Source of the DNA: Actinomycetota bacterium
GTDB lineage: Bacteria; Actinomycetota; Humimicrobiia; Humimicrobiales; Humimicrobiaceae
NCBI GenBank assembly: GCA_023379515.1
Contig: JAMCQQ010000373.1
Coordinates: 1-7,127 of the forward strand
DNA length: 7,127 bases
Direction of reading: 5' to 3'
The notes below the pieces were generated by a model. That model ran no database searches and was not told where the DNA came from. It worked only from the letters and a program-made list of their open reading frames with translations. Each line of letters begins with the position of its first letter. Position 1 is the stretch's first letter. The position numbers and the translations under genes are program-made. This document shows, piece by piece, positions 1 to 5,124 of the stretch.

Positions 1-21
1 TATGAGCCTAAAAGGAAAAAA
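1..21 (+). repeat. 21-bp direct repeat, copy 1
   Basis: The first 21 bases of the window are identical to bases 1686-1706. Both copies lie in coding sequence, in the same relative frame, and encode YEPKRKK. This copy is in the N-terminal lead of the DUF1064 gene. It begins exactly at the window edge, so the repeat could extend further to the left. Confidence 0.8.
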
Positions 22-330
22 GTAGAGATGGACGGTTATATCTTTGACAGCAAAAAAGAATCTGTCAGGTACCAGGAATTAAAACTCTTAGAAAAGGCCG
101 GAAAAATATCAGGCTTAAAAGTGCATCCAAGTTTTCTGTTATGGCCAGCATTCCGGGATGGTCATACCAAAAAGTTACACCGTGCAATTAGTTACTACGG
201 TGATTTTCAATACATTGAAAAAGAGCATGTAATTGTTGAAGACACAAAAGGCTTTAAGACAAAAGATTTTAAAATCAAGGAAAAACTATTCCGGAGAATT
301 TATCCGGAGATAATTTTCAGAATTTTATAA
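1..330 (+). CDS. DUF1064-family PD-(D/E)XK nuclease-like protein, 5' end cut by window
   Basis: The reading frame is open from base 1 to the stop at 328-330, giving 109 residues. An ATG at 28 exists, but the residues before it (YEPKRKKVE) match the usual basic lead-in of this family, so the true start most likely lies just upstream of the window. Visible landmarks in fragment numbering are FDSKKE with Glu20 followed by RYQELKLL, YYGDF with Asp68, and VEDTKG with Asp81 and Lys83. This is the Glu...Asp...(D/E)xK pattern of PD-(D/E)XK folds. DUF1064 proteins are common in phage replication/recombination regions and are thought to be nucleases, possibly acting on branched DNA; that activity is inferred, not shown here. 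The C-terminus (KLFRRIYPEI) is intact and of normal length. The gene is followed 19 nt later by the next gene, whose SD AAAGGA lies in the gap. Family recognition is confident, biochemical role is not. Confidence 0.85.
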   Translation, partial: YEPKRKKVEMDGYIFDSKKESVRYQELKLLEKAGKISGLKVHPSFLLWPAFRDGHTKKLHRAISYYGDFQYIEKEHVIVEDTKGFKTKDFKIKEKLFRRIYPEIIFRIL

Positions 331-349
331 AAAAAGAAAGGAAAATGAC

Positions 350-1009
350 ATGGCAAGAACAAAAGTATTAACAAAAGAAAAAGAGTTCACAGAGGAAAAG
401 GAGTTAATAGTCAGCAGCGTGACCGGGGAAATAACCGGGGAGATTCTACCGGCTGATAAAGTACCTGAAAGTTTGCTGGTACCTGCAGAAAAACAGGAAG
501 ATAAAGGAATTCCAACAGAGCAGCTGCAGTTTATTGGTACTGATGGCTGGGGAATTATCAGTATCAAACATGGCGATAGTTACGGCAGTCCGGAGAAATA
601 TTATAACGTTAAATACAAATTGGAGGATAAATTTTTCCATATCCTTGAAAAAGGCAAGGAAAAGGAAGAAGGGCTTTTTATACCGATGTCCAAAGTTAAA
701 TATTTTAGGTTTGATTTAGCTGGGGAATTGCTGCCCTGCAAAACTACTGAGTGTATCAGGTCAAATAATGACTGTGACAGGTGTGAATTAAATCTGGAAA
801 ATATTAAAAAACTTGAGATCTGCGGCTTAAAAGAATGTAAGCAAAACTTTGGCTGCAGCTGGTGTAAATTAAATCCCAATAAAGATGATGATGACGACGA
901 TGAAGATGATGAATCAATGGATGATATACGAAAAAAAGGAGACAAAATCATGAAATCCTTGGAATCCGAGAATGAAGAAGAACCTGAAGACGAAGATGTT
1001 CCATTTTAG
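350..1009 (+). CDS. Unrecognised acidic Cys-rich protein with SSB-like C-terminal tail
   Basis: This is a 219-residue protein that I do not recognise as a whole. The ATG at 350 is preceded by SD AAAGGA (337-342) with 7 nt spacing. The N-terminal ~60 residues are Lys/Glu-rich and contain a short TGEI duplication (residues 25-32). Residues about 58-128 look like a compact, mixed, possibly beta-rich domain (FIGTDGWGI, YYNVKYKLEDKFFHIL, KVKYFRFDL). Two similar Cys modules follow: Cys130-x4-Cys135-x6-Cys142-x2-Cys145 and Cys158-x4-Cys163-x5-Cys169-x2-Cys172. Residues 179-219 form a very acidic tail starting with a run of Asp and ending DEDVPF. Bacterial and phage single-stranded DNA-binding proteins typically end in an acidic stretch closed by D-D-(I/L/V)-P-F, which docks partner proteins. 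The tail therefore suggests an SSB-like role or mimicry of SSB's partner-binding tip, but I see no clear OB-fold signature. The stop shares one base with the GTG of the next gene. Confidence 0.8.
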   Translation: MARTKVLTKEKEFTEEKELIVSSVTGEITGEILPADKVPESLLVPAEKQEDKGIPTEQLQFIGTDGWGIISIKHGDSYGSPEKYYNVKYKLEDKFFHILEKGKEKEEGLFIPMSKVKYFRFDLAGELLPCKTTECIRSNNDCDRCELNLENIKKLEICGLKECKQNFGCSWCKLNPNKDDDDDDEDDESMDDIRKKGDKIMKSLESENEEEPEDEDVPF

Positions 1010-1239
1010 TGGAAAATAAATGTCAGCGCTGTGGTGATTGCTGCGGATCCGGAACTTTATTAAAACAATGCAGTGAGCAAGAGAAAGTCTTATTTAAAAT
1101 GCTTTATAAACTGATGGATAAAGATATTAATAATACGCAATGTCCGCAGCTGGATTTTAAATTAGGTCTGGCAATATGCAAAATCTATAAAGACAGGCCT
1201 AGTTTTTGCAGGGAATATTTTTGCAAGAGGTGTACATGA
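1009..1239 (+). CDS. YkgJ-type CxxCxxCC cysteine-cluster protein
   Basis: This 76-residue protein starts at a GTG that overlaps the preceding TAG by one base (TAGTG). No good SD is visible, so it probably depends on translational coupling. The N-terminus carries the signature Cys5-x2-Cys8-x2-Cys11-Cys12. Further Cys residues are at 21, 45 (CPQL), 57 (CKIY), 67, 72 and 75, in the closing pattern RPSFCREYFCKRC. This layout fits the Pfam CxxCxxCC family (putative zinc- or iron-chelating domain, YkgJ-like), whose biochemical role is generally unknown. Cellular YkgJ-like proteins are usually longer; this is close to a minimal version. Its last codons overlap the ATG of the following regulator-like gene. 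Family assignment is good, function is open. A metal- or Fe-S-binding partner of a neighbouring protein is only inference. Confidence 0.85.
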   Translation: MENKCQRCGDCCGSGTLLKQCSEQEKVLFKMLYKLMDKDINNTQCPQLDFKLGLAICKIYKDRPSFCREYFCKRCT

Positions 1240-1868
1240 AAATAGGTTATATCGTAAAAAGAAATAGACTCGGCTCAAAAAACTGGACTAAAAAAGAACT
1301 TGAATATTTATATGACAACTGGGGATATGTAACCGTAAAGTCCATTGCAAAAACAGTTAAAAGAACTCCTATTGCCGTAGTCGTTAAAGCTAAAAAAGTA
1401 GGCTTAAAAGGTGCATACTGCTCCGGAACGGCATTATCTGCCAGGAAGGTTTCAGACATGCTGAAAATTGATATCCATACTGTCACAGATTACTGGACTG
1501 CTAAGTGTGGTTTGAAGTACAGAAAAACCGTTATGAGATTTAAAAGAAAAATGACTCTTATTGAATATGACGACTTAATTAAGTGGCTGAGAAAGAATCC
1601 GGATAAATGGGATAGTAGAAGAGTTATAAAATTCGGGTTAGGTTTTGAGCCGGACTGGTTAAAAGAAAAAAGGATCCTGGACAGCTATGAGCCTAAAAGG
1701 AAAAAACAGAAATATACCAGACTAGAAGACTCAAAACTCTCAATGCTTTATTTCAGTGAAGGAAAATCTTATAGGGAAATCGCTGAAATAATGGACAGAT
1801 CTTGCAACAGCATAGAACACAGACTTGCAAGGATAAGACCATATAAAAGAGTCAAGACCGGAGTTTAA
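1236..1868 (+). CDS. Putative DNA-binding regulator with three helix-turn-helix modules
   Basis: The start chosen is ATG 1236, forming an ATGA overlap with the previous stop, with AGAGG at 1226-1230 as SD. An in-frame ATG at 1206 lacks an SD and would only add sequence overlapping the CxxCxxCC gene. The 210-residue product is basic. Residues about 16-58 look Myb/SANT-like or phage-HTH-like (WTKKELEYL, IAKTVKRTPIAVVVKAKKVGL). Residues about 67-130 resemble an excisionase/MerR-type winged helix (LSARKVSDMLKIDIHTVTDYW, then YDDLIKWLRKNPDKWDSRRV). Residues about 158-202 repeat the first type (YTRLEDSKLSMLY, SYREIAEIMDRSCNSIEHRL). Proteins of this design occur in low-GC phages as uncharacterised DNA-binding proteins. 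A transcription regulator is the likeliest role, for instance of later phage genes. The target is unknown. A segment encoding YEPKRKK (1686-1706) repeats the first 21 bases of the window. Confidence 0.8.
   Translation: MKIGYIVKRNRLGSKNWTKKELEYLYDNWGYVTVKSIAKTVKRTPIAVVVKAKKVGLKGAYCSGTALSARKVSDMLKIDIHTVTDYWTAKCGLKYRKTVMRFKRKMTLIEYDDLIKWLRKNPDKWDSRRVIKFGLGFEPDWLKEKRILDSYEPKRKKQKYTRLEDSKLSMLYFSEGKSYREIAEIMDRSCNSIEHRLARIRPYKRVKTGV
1686..1706 (+). repeat. 21-bp direct repeat, copy 2
   Basis: This copy is identical to bases 1-21 and also encodes YEPKRKK. It sits in the linker between the second and third HTH modules of the regulator-like gene. The match ends where copy 1 reads G (22) and this copy reads C (1707). 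Confidence 0.8.
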
Positions 1869-1870
1869 AA

Positions 1871-2035
1871 ATGAAAAAAATTATTTATAGAACGCCAGAA
1901 TGGAAATTTGCTAGTGATGATACTTGCTGCGAAGTATGTGGAGAATGGATTGACGATGGCGACGAAGCTTACTGGCATGGTAATGGAACCTATACATGTT
2001 CTTATAAATGTGCAAAAAAACTGGAGGAACAATGA
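1871..2035 (+). CDS. 54-residue zinc-finger protein, TRASH/MYM-like
   Basis: This short ORF encodes 54 residues, starting MKKIIYRTPEW and ending KKLEEQ. The ATG at 1871 follows the upstream TAA by 2 nt and has a GGAG SD at 1860-1863 with 7 nt spacing. The stop forms an ATGA overlap with the next gene. Its core has Cys20-x2-Cys23 (CEVCGEWI), an acidic turn with GDEAYWH, and Cys43-x3-Cys47 (CSYKCAKK). A CxxC...CxxxC pair with an aromatic segment between is typical of small treble-clef, TRASH- or MYM-like zinc fingers. Such phage mini-proteins bind zinc and usually act through protein or nucleic-acid contacts. No specific role can be given. Its tight packing between two well-formed SD/start pairs and its clean Cys spacing argue that it is a real gene. 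Confidence 0.75.
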   Translation: MKKIIYRTPEWKFASDDTCCEVCGEWIDDGDEAYWHGNGTYTCSYKCAKKLEEQ

Positions 2036-2580
2036 AAAAAACAATAATAATTTTAATTTTACTGGCAATTATGGCATCAATTGTAATTGCTTTTGGAATC
2101 CGGGAATCTATTAACCTTGAAAAGCAGCGGCAATATTTGAACCAAATAGAACTGCAGCAGACAAAATACCTGGCAAATATTGATGAATGGACCAAAAATT
2201 ATAATGAGCTTTACAGCGATTACCAGGAACTTTTTGGCAAATACAATAAACTTGCAGCTGATAAAGGTTTTTATGATAACTGGGAAACTTTCCAGGTATC
2301 GGCATACACAAGCCTCGATGAAGGTGTTAATTCAATTTCATCCACCGGCATAAATATAGAAAAGTGGTCCAAGTATTTTAACTTTGCTGCAGTGGATCCA
2401 AATATCATACCTTATGGTTCAATTCTTTTAGTTAAATTTGATACAGGGATAGAATACTTTTTATCAGTTGACTCCGGTGGTGCCATAAAGGGTAAAGAAA
2501 TAGATCTGTATTTTGTAAATGATTTAAGCAACGCATTTGAATTTGGAAAAAAGGATCTTGAAGTAAAGGTGATAAGGTAA
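2032..2580 (+). CDS. Membrane-anchored 3D-domain protein, putative lytic transglycosylase
   Basis: The start is ATG 2032, with SD GGAGG at 2023-2027 and an ATGA overlap; an earlier in-frame ATG at 2008 lies inside the upstream gene. The product has 182 residues. It begins with a short basic end and a hydrophobic segment at about residues 4-22 (signal anchor; no obvious lipobox). A hydrophilic region at about 28-75 (KQRQYLNQIELQQ, NYNELYSDYQELFGK) is probably coiled coil. The C-terminal ~95 residues form a 3D domain (double-psi beta barrel): FQVSAYTS, then VDPNIIPYGS with Asp122, SVDSGGAIKG with Asp147, and IDLYF with Asp158. These are the three Asp residues that name the family. Related domains occur in YocH- and YabE-like cell-wall enzymes and resemble MltA. 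The N-anchor and domain order indicate a peptidoglycan-acting protein outside the membrane. Finding it among replication genes instead of with a holin is unusual. Confidence 0.88.
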   Translation: MKKTIIILILLAIMASIVIAFGIRESINLEKQRQYLNQIELQQTKYLANIDEWTKNYNELYSDYQELFGKYNKLAADKGFYDNWETFQVSAYTSLDEGVNSISSTGINIEKWSKYFNFAAVDPNIIPYGSILLVKFDTGIEYFLSVDSGGAIKGKEIDLYFVNDLSNAFEFGKKDLEVKVIR

Positions 2581-3525
2581 ATGCCAAGAGGACGTATATT
2601 AGATAAAGAAGCAATATCACAAAGTAAGAGATTATCAGAATTATCAAGTGATACTGGTAGGCTCGTTTATACATGGCTGTTAGTACATCTTGACCGAGAG
2701 GGTAGATTTTCAGCTGATCCTTTAATAATCAAAGGCAATGTATTTCCGAGAGTTAGAAGCATGACGGTTGTTAAAATAGAAAAAAGTATAAATGAAATGG
2801 CAGTTCTTGAACTTATAGATTTATATAATATAAATGGTGATAAATATCTGCAGTTCAGAAAGTTTAAGGAATTTCAAACCCACTTGGATAGGGAAGCGCC
2901 ATCGAAAATACCAGCTCCAAATAATGAAAATATTATCAACTCTGGAATTAATCCGACTAAATCCGACCTAATCCCCTTAAAGCAATTCAATACAATACAA
3001 TTAAAAACAACTAAATATAGTGAAGACTCTGACGAGCTTCGACTATCAAAACTATTAATAACTTTAATTAGACAAAGAAATCCTGGACACAAAGAACCGG
3101 ATCTGCAGAAATGGGCATACGATATTGATTTAATGCTGCGAATAGATAAAAGGGATCCGCAAATTATCGAAAAATTAATTATATGGTGCCAGCAGGATAG
3201 ATTCTGGCAAAACAATATTTTATCAACAGCAAAACTCCGGGCGCAATATGATCAGTTGCTTTTAAAAATGAAAGCCGATAAAGACAAATTGATTGCCATA
3301 ACCGAAAAGATTGAAGCAGATCGGAAATACCAAATCGGCGTACAAAAAGAAAAAGAGTGGAACGAATTTAAAAGGAAAGAAAGTGCTGCATATAAAAAGG
3401 TAGAAGATCCACTGCATCGTGAAGCCTTGCAATGTGCTATATCAAAAAGGTTTATCTGTAGTTGCGATAAAGATTTAGATATTTGCAAAGTTTGCAAAAA
3501 AGAAAATATTTTGAAAGGAAAATAA
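2581..3525 (+). CDS. Phage replisome organizer / DnaD-like replication initiator
   Basis: This 314-residue protein starts at an ATG placed directly after the previous TAA, with SD AGGTGAT at 2567-2573 and 7 nt spacing. Residues about 1-110 form a winged-helix domain typical of low-GC phage initiators: MPRGRILDKEAISQSKRL, LVYTWLLVHLDREGRF, then ADPLIIKGNVFP, KYLQFRKFKEFQ and DREAPSKIPAP. A polar linker (about 112-150) leads to a helical module at about 152-230 (DLQKWAYDIDLMLRID, QQDRFWQNNILSTAKLRAQ). That module is found in phage O-like/DnaD-like proteins, where it is linked to helicase or helicase-loader recruitment. A charged helix (about 230-275) and a Cys-rich end follow: Cys285, Cys293-x-Cys295-x6-Cys302-x2-Cys305, possibly a metal site. 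The expected role is origin recognition and primosome assembly. No DnaC-like loader follows it here. I see no clear iteron array in the linker region, where phage origins often lie. Confidence 0.88.
   Translation: MPRGRILDKEAISQSKRLSELSSDTGRLVYTWLLVHLDREGRFSADPLIIKGNVFPRVRSMTVVKIEKSINEMAVLELIDLYNINGDKYLQFRKFKEFQTHLDREAPSKIPAPNNENIINSGINPTKSDLIPLKQFNTIQLKTTKYSEDSDELRLSKLLITLIRQRNPGHKEPDLQKWAYDIDLMLRIDKRDPQIIEKLIIWCQQDRFWQNNILSTAKLRAQYDQLLLKMKADKDKLIAITEKIEADRKYQIGVQKEKEWNEFKRKESAAYKKVEDPLHREALQCAISKRFICSCDKDLDICKVCKKENILKGK
3514..3519 (+). promoter_or_regulatory. Ribosome binding site deciding a TTG start
   Basis: AAAGGA lies 7 nt upstream of TTG 3527. The first in-frame ATG (3554) has only a poorer purine stretch in front of it, so the TTG is preferred as the start of the radical-SAM-like gene. 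Confidence 0.7.
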
Positions 3526-3526
3526 A

Positions 3527-4228
3527 TTGGGGTTAAAAGTATCAAAAGGTAATATGTACGACTGGGTAACTCACGTTCATAGCCATTTGGCCGGGGAGTG
3601 TCCGCATAAATGTTCTTATTGCTATGTTCAAAAAATCAGAAGAACAGGTGAAAAATACAAAGGTAACCTACGGCTGATAGAGTCAGAACTTGATGTTAAT
3701 TATGGAAGCGGCAAGGTAATTTTTATAGAGCATATGAATGATTTGTTTGCATATCATGAAGGTATAAAAGATATTTCTCAGGAGTGGATTATTGATATTC
3801 TTACTCATTGCAGAAAATATCCGGGTAATAAGTATGTTTTCCAAACAAAAAATCCATGTAGGGTACATCTCTTTTACAAACAACTTCCGCATAATTGTAT
3901 GATAGGAACAACTATTGAAACTAATTTTGATGAATATTGGATATCAGCAGCACCAAATCCATTTGTAAGATATTTAGCTATAAAAAAGTTAAGAGAAGAA
4001 GGCTACCCTGTTTTCGTAACTATTGAACCAATTGTGGATTTTGACGTGGATGTTTTATCAGAATGGATTATAGATATCAAGCCAGAGTTTATAAACATTG
4101 GAGCTGACAGCAAGGGTTGCAAATTGCCTGAACCGACTCCTGGAAAGATATTAAAGTTTATAGATATTTTAAAAGAGAATGGAATAAACATAAAAAAGAA
4201 AACTAATCTCGAAAGGATATTAAAATGA
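3527..4228 (+). CDS. Phage radical-SAM-like protein (SplB / DUF5131-type)
   Basis: This 233-residue protein starts at TTG 3527, with AAAGGA 7 nt upstream. The N-terminus carries MYDWVTHVHSHLAGECPH followed by the rest of a Cys25-x3-Cys29-x2-Cys32 motif. This CxxxCxxC triad ligates the [4Fe-4S] cluster that cleaves S-adenosylmethionine in radical SAM enzymes. Later conserved-looking blocks are KVIFIEHMNDLF, YVFQTKNP, GTTIETN, VTIEPIVDFDVD and FINIGADSK, which fit strands of a partial TIM barrel. I recognise this as a recurrent phage protein, usually annotated as radical SAM, DUF5131-like or DNA-repair-photolyase-like. Its reaction is not established. A nucleic-acid modification or repair role is a reasonable inference from its position directly behind the initiator. 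No maturase or peptide substrate gene is visible, so a RiPP-type role is less likely. The 3' end overlaps the next ATG as ATGA. Confidence 0.82.
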   Translation: MGLKVSKGNMYDWVTHVHSHLAGECPHKCSYCYVQKIRRTGEKYKGNLRLIESELDVNYGSGKVIFIEHMNDLFAYHEGIKDISQEWIIDILTHCRKYPGNKYVFQTKNPCRVHLFYKQLPHNCMIGTTIETNFDEYWISAAPNPFVRYLAIKKLREEGYPVFVTIEPIVDFDVDVLSEWIIDIKPEFINIGADSKGCKLPEPTPGKILKFIDILKENGINIKKKTNLERILK

Positions 4229-4431
4229 CAAATACAGAAGCATTAAATGAAATAGACAAACTTGAAGAAAAAATCAAAAAGCTTAATTGGAGTATTGATT
4301 TTCACGAGCCGAAATTAAAATGGGCTAGAGAGGAACTCGTAAGAGCATATGAAGAAAAAGCTAAATTTGAAAAATTAATTATTAATAACGTTAAACATTC
4401 TGCTGGCAAAAAAATATTGGAGAAGAAATGA
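4225..4431 (+). CDS. Small coiled-coil protein, unknown function
   Basis: This 68-residue protein starts at ATG 4225, which overlaps the previous stop (ATGA) and has SD AAAGGAT at 4212-4218. Almost the whole sequence is Lys/Glu-rich helix with heptad-like hydrophobics (IDKLEEKIKKLNWSIDF, REELVRAYEEKAKFEKLI), so a coiled-coil dimer is likely. There is no Cys, membrane segment or catalytic motif. I do not recognise a family. It is the first of a run of five small genes joined by 4-nt overlaps, which suggests co-translation with its neighbours. It could be a structural or adaptor protein of the early region, but nothing in the sequence shows this. Confidence 0.7.
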   Translation: MTNTEALNEIDKLEEKIKKLNWSIDFHEPKLKWAREELVRAYEEKAKFEKLIINNVKHSAGKKILEKK

Positions 4432-4652
4432 GTAAATATATTGAATTTAAAAAAGCCAGTAATTATCCCCAAGATTCGAAACTCCAATATTGGTATATTA
4501 TCAATAAAAAATCAGGCAACAGTATCGGAATGATTTATTGGTATTCAAACTGGAGAAAATATTGTTTTGAACCCCATCCCGAAACCGTCTGGGATGTTGG
4601 GTGTTTATTGGATATTGTGGAATTTTTAAATAAATTGAAGGAGGAGGAATGA
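4428..4652 (+). CDS. Small conserved-type phage hypothetical protein
   Basis: This 74-residue protein has its ATG in an ATGA overlap with the previous gene and GGAGAAG from 4419 as SD. The sequence is rich in aromatic residues: LQYWYIINKKSGNSIGMIYW, then NWRKYCFEPHPETVWDV, ending in a helix CLLDIVEFLNKLKEEE. The pattern of a beta strand pair with 'G-x-I-x-W', then 'W-R-x-Y-C-F-x-P', a 'T-V' turn and a C-terminal helix resembles a small protein I associate with many phages and prophages, usually labelled hypothetical. It is a compact alpha/beta protein without metal-binding Cys pairs or membrane segments. Function is unknown and is not suggested by the neighbours. Confidence 0.72.
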   Translation: MSKYIEFKKASNYPQDSKLQYWYIINKKSGNSIGMIYWYSNWRKYCFEPHPETVWDVGCLLDIVEFLNKLKEEE

Positions 4653-4843
4653 TAACTATTACAAGATATGTTAATAGAATACAAATAATCGGGATGACCG
4701 AATATAGATTAACTTTAGTAGACTTAATCGAAGGCTCTGAAGTTGAACCACAAAAACGAAGTGAGCACCAAGATACTTTATTTGTTAGGGATATCCCAAT
4801 TACAATACAAATACCTGAACCGATTAGAGGAGGTACAAAATGA
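4649..4843 (+). CDS. Small hypothetical protein, beta-rich
   Basis: This 64-residue protein is preceded by the very strong SD AAGGAGGAGG (4638-4647), which almost touches the ATG at 4649. It overlaps its upstream neighbour as ATGA. The sequence alternates hydrophobic and polar residues (MITITRYVNRIQIIG, YRLTLVDLIEG, DTLFVRDIPITIQIPEP), so it is probably a small beta-sheet protein. I do not recognise a family and see no motif. Coding character is supported by the well-formed SD and by tight packing between two other genes. Initiation may be partly limited by the short 1-nt gap after the full SD; the inner AAGGAGG gives a more usual distance. Confidence 0.65.
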   Translation: MITITRYVNRIQIIGMTEYRLTLVDLIEGSEVEPQKRSEHQDTLFVRDIPITIQIPEPIRGGTK

Positions 4844-5124
4844 TAGATAGATTTCCAAATAGTGACTGGCGAGAAGAATTTCCTGAACTTTCTGAAGATG
4901 CTGAAAAATTTATAGAACAGCTTAATGAGAGAATTAGCGAACTTCAGCAAGAATTAGATAAATATAAATTGGTGACAACAGTAGAACCCTCCGACTGTGC
5001 AAGGCATTTGCTAGTAAAGGAATTTGAAAAAACAGAAATTGGATTATTCAAATGGAAAAGCAAACATGTATTTATTTTTAAAGAGGGCAAATATAAGGTT
5101 TTTGTTATGGAGTGTGGAAAATGA
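4840..5124 (+). CDS. Small hypothetical protein with central coiled coil
   Basis: This 94-residue protein starts at ATG 4840 (ATGA overlap) behind SD AGAGGAGGT at 4826-4833. The N-terminus is acidic (DWREEFPELSEDAEKF). Residues about 17-43 form a probable coiled coil (FIEQLNERISELQQELDKY). The C-terminal half appears to be a small beta-rich segment (TEIGLFKWKSKHVFIFKEG, then YKVFVMECGK). No family is recognised and no catalytic residues stand out. The helix-then-sheet plan suggests a protein-protein interaction module. It is co-translated with neighbours on both sides through 4-nt overlaps. Confidence 0.68.
   Translation: MIDRFPNSDWREEFPELSEDAEKFIEQLNERISELQQELDKYKLVTTVEPSDCARHLLVKEFEKTEIGLFKWKSKHVFIFKEGKYKVFVMECGK

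Noticed and set aside
422..445. Short direct repeat ACCGGGGA…ACCGGGGA
   Set aside because: It is a short in-frame duplication encoding TGEI-TGEI within a low-complexity N-terminus; no operator or mobile-element context.
534..719. + strand ORF in another frame inside the SSB-tailed gene
   Set aside because: It has no SD and no recognisable features, and is fully contained within a supported CDS.
601..951. Minus-strand ORF with a long poly-Ser run
   Set aside because: The Ser run is the reverse reading of the Asp-rich tail codons of the + strand gene; there is no SD, and the + gene has clear protein features.
1206..1235. Longer N-termini for the HTH gene (1206), 3D gene (2008), phage hypothetical (5112) and resolvase-like gene (5953)
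   Set aside because: In each case the later start has the SD (and, in the first three, a 4-nt xTGA junction), while the extended start lies in the upstream gene or terminator without an SD.
2961..3020. AT-rich stretch with repeated AATACAA-like words in the initiator gene as a replication origin
   Set aside because: Phage origins often lie in the initiator linker, but only two adjacent short units are visible and no longer iterons or palindromes; too weak to call.
325..4950. Other minus-strand ORFs (for example 1247-1486, 2874-3215, 3252-3545, 4501-4950)
   Set aside because: All lie opposite well-supported + strand genes, are Ser/Phe/Ile-rich as expected from antisense of A-rich coding DNA, and show no SD or domain.
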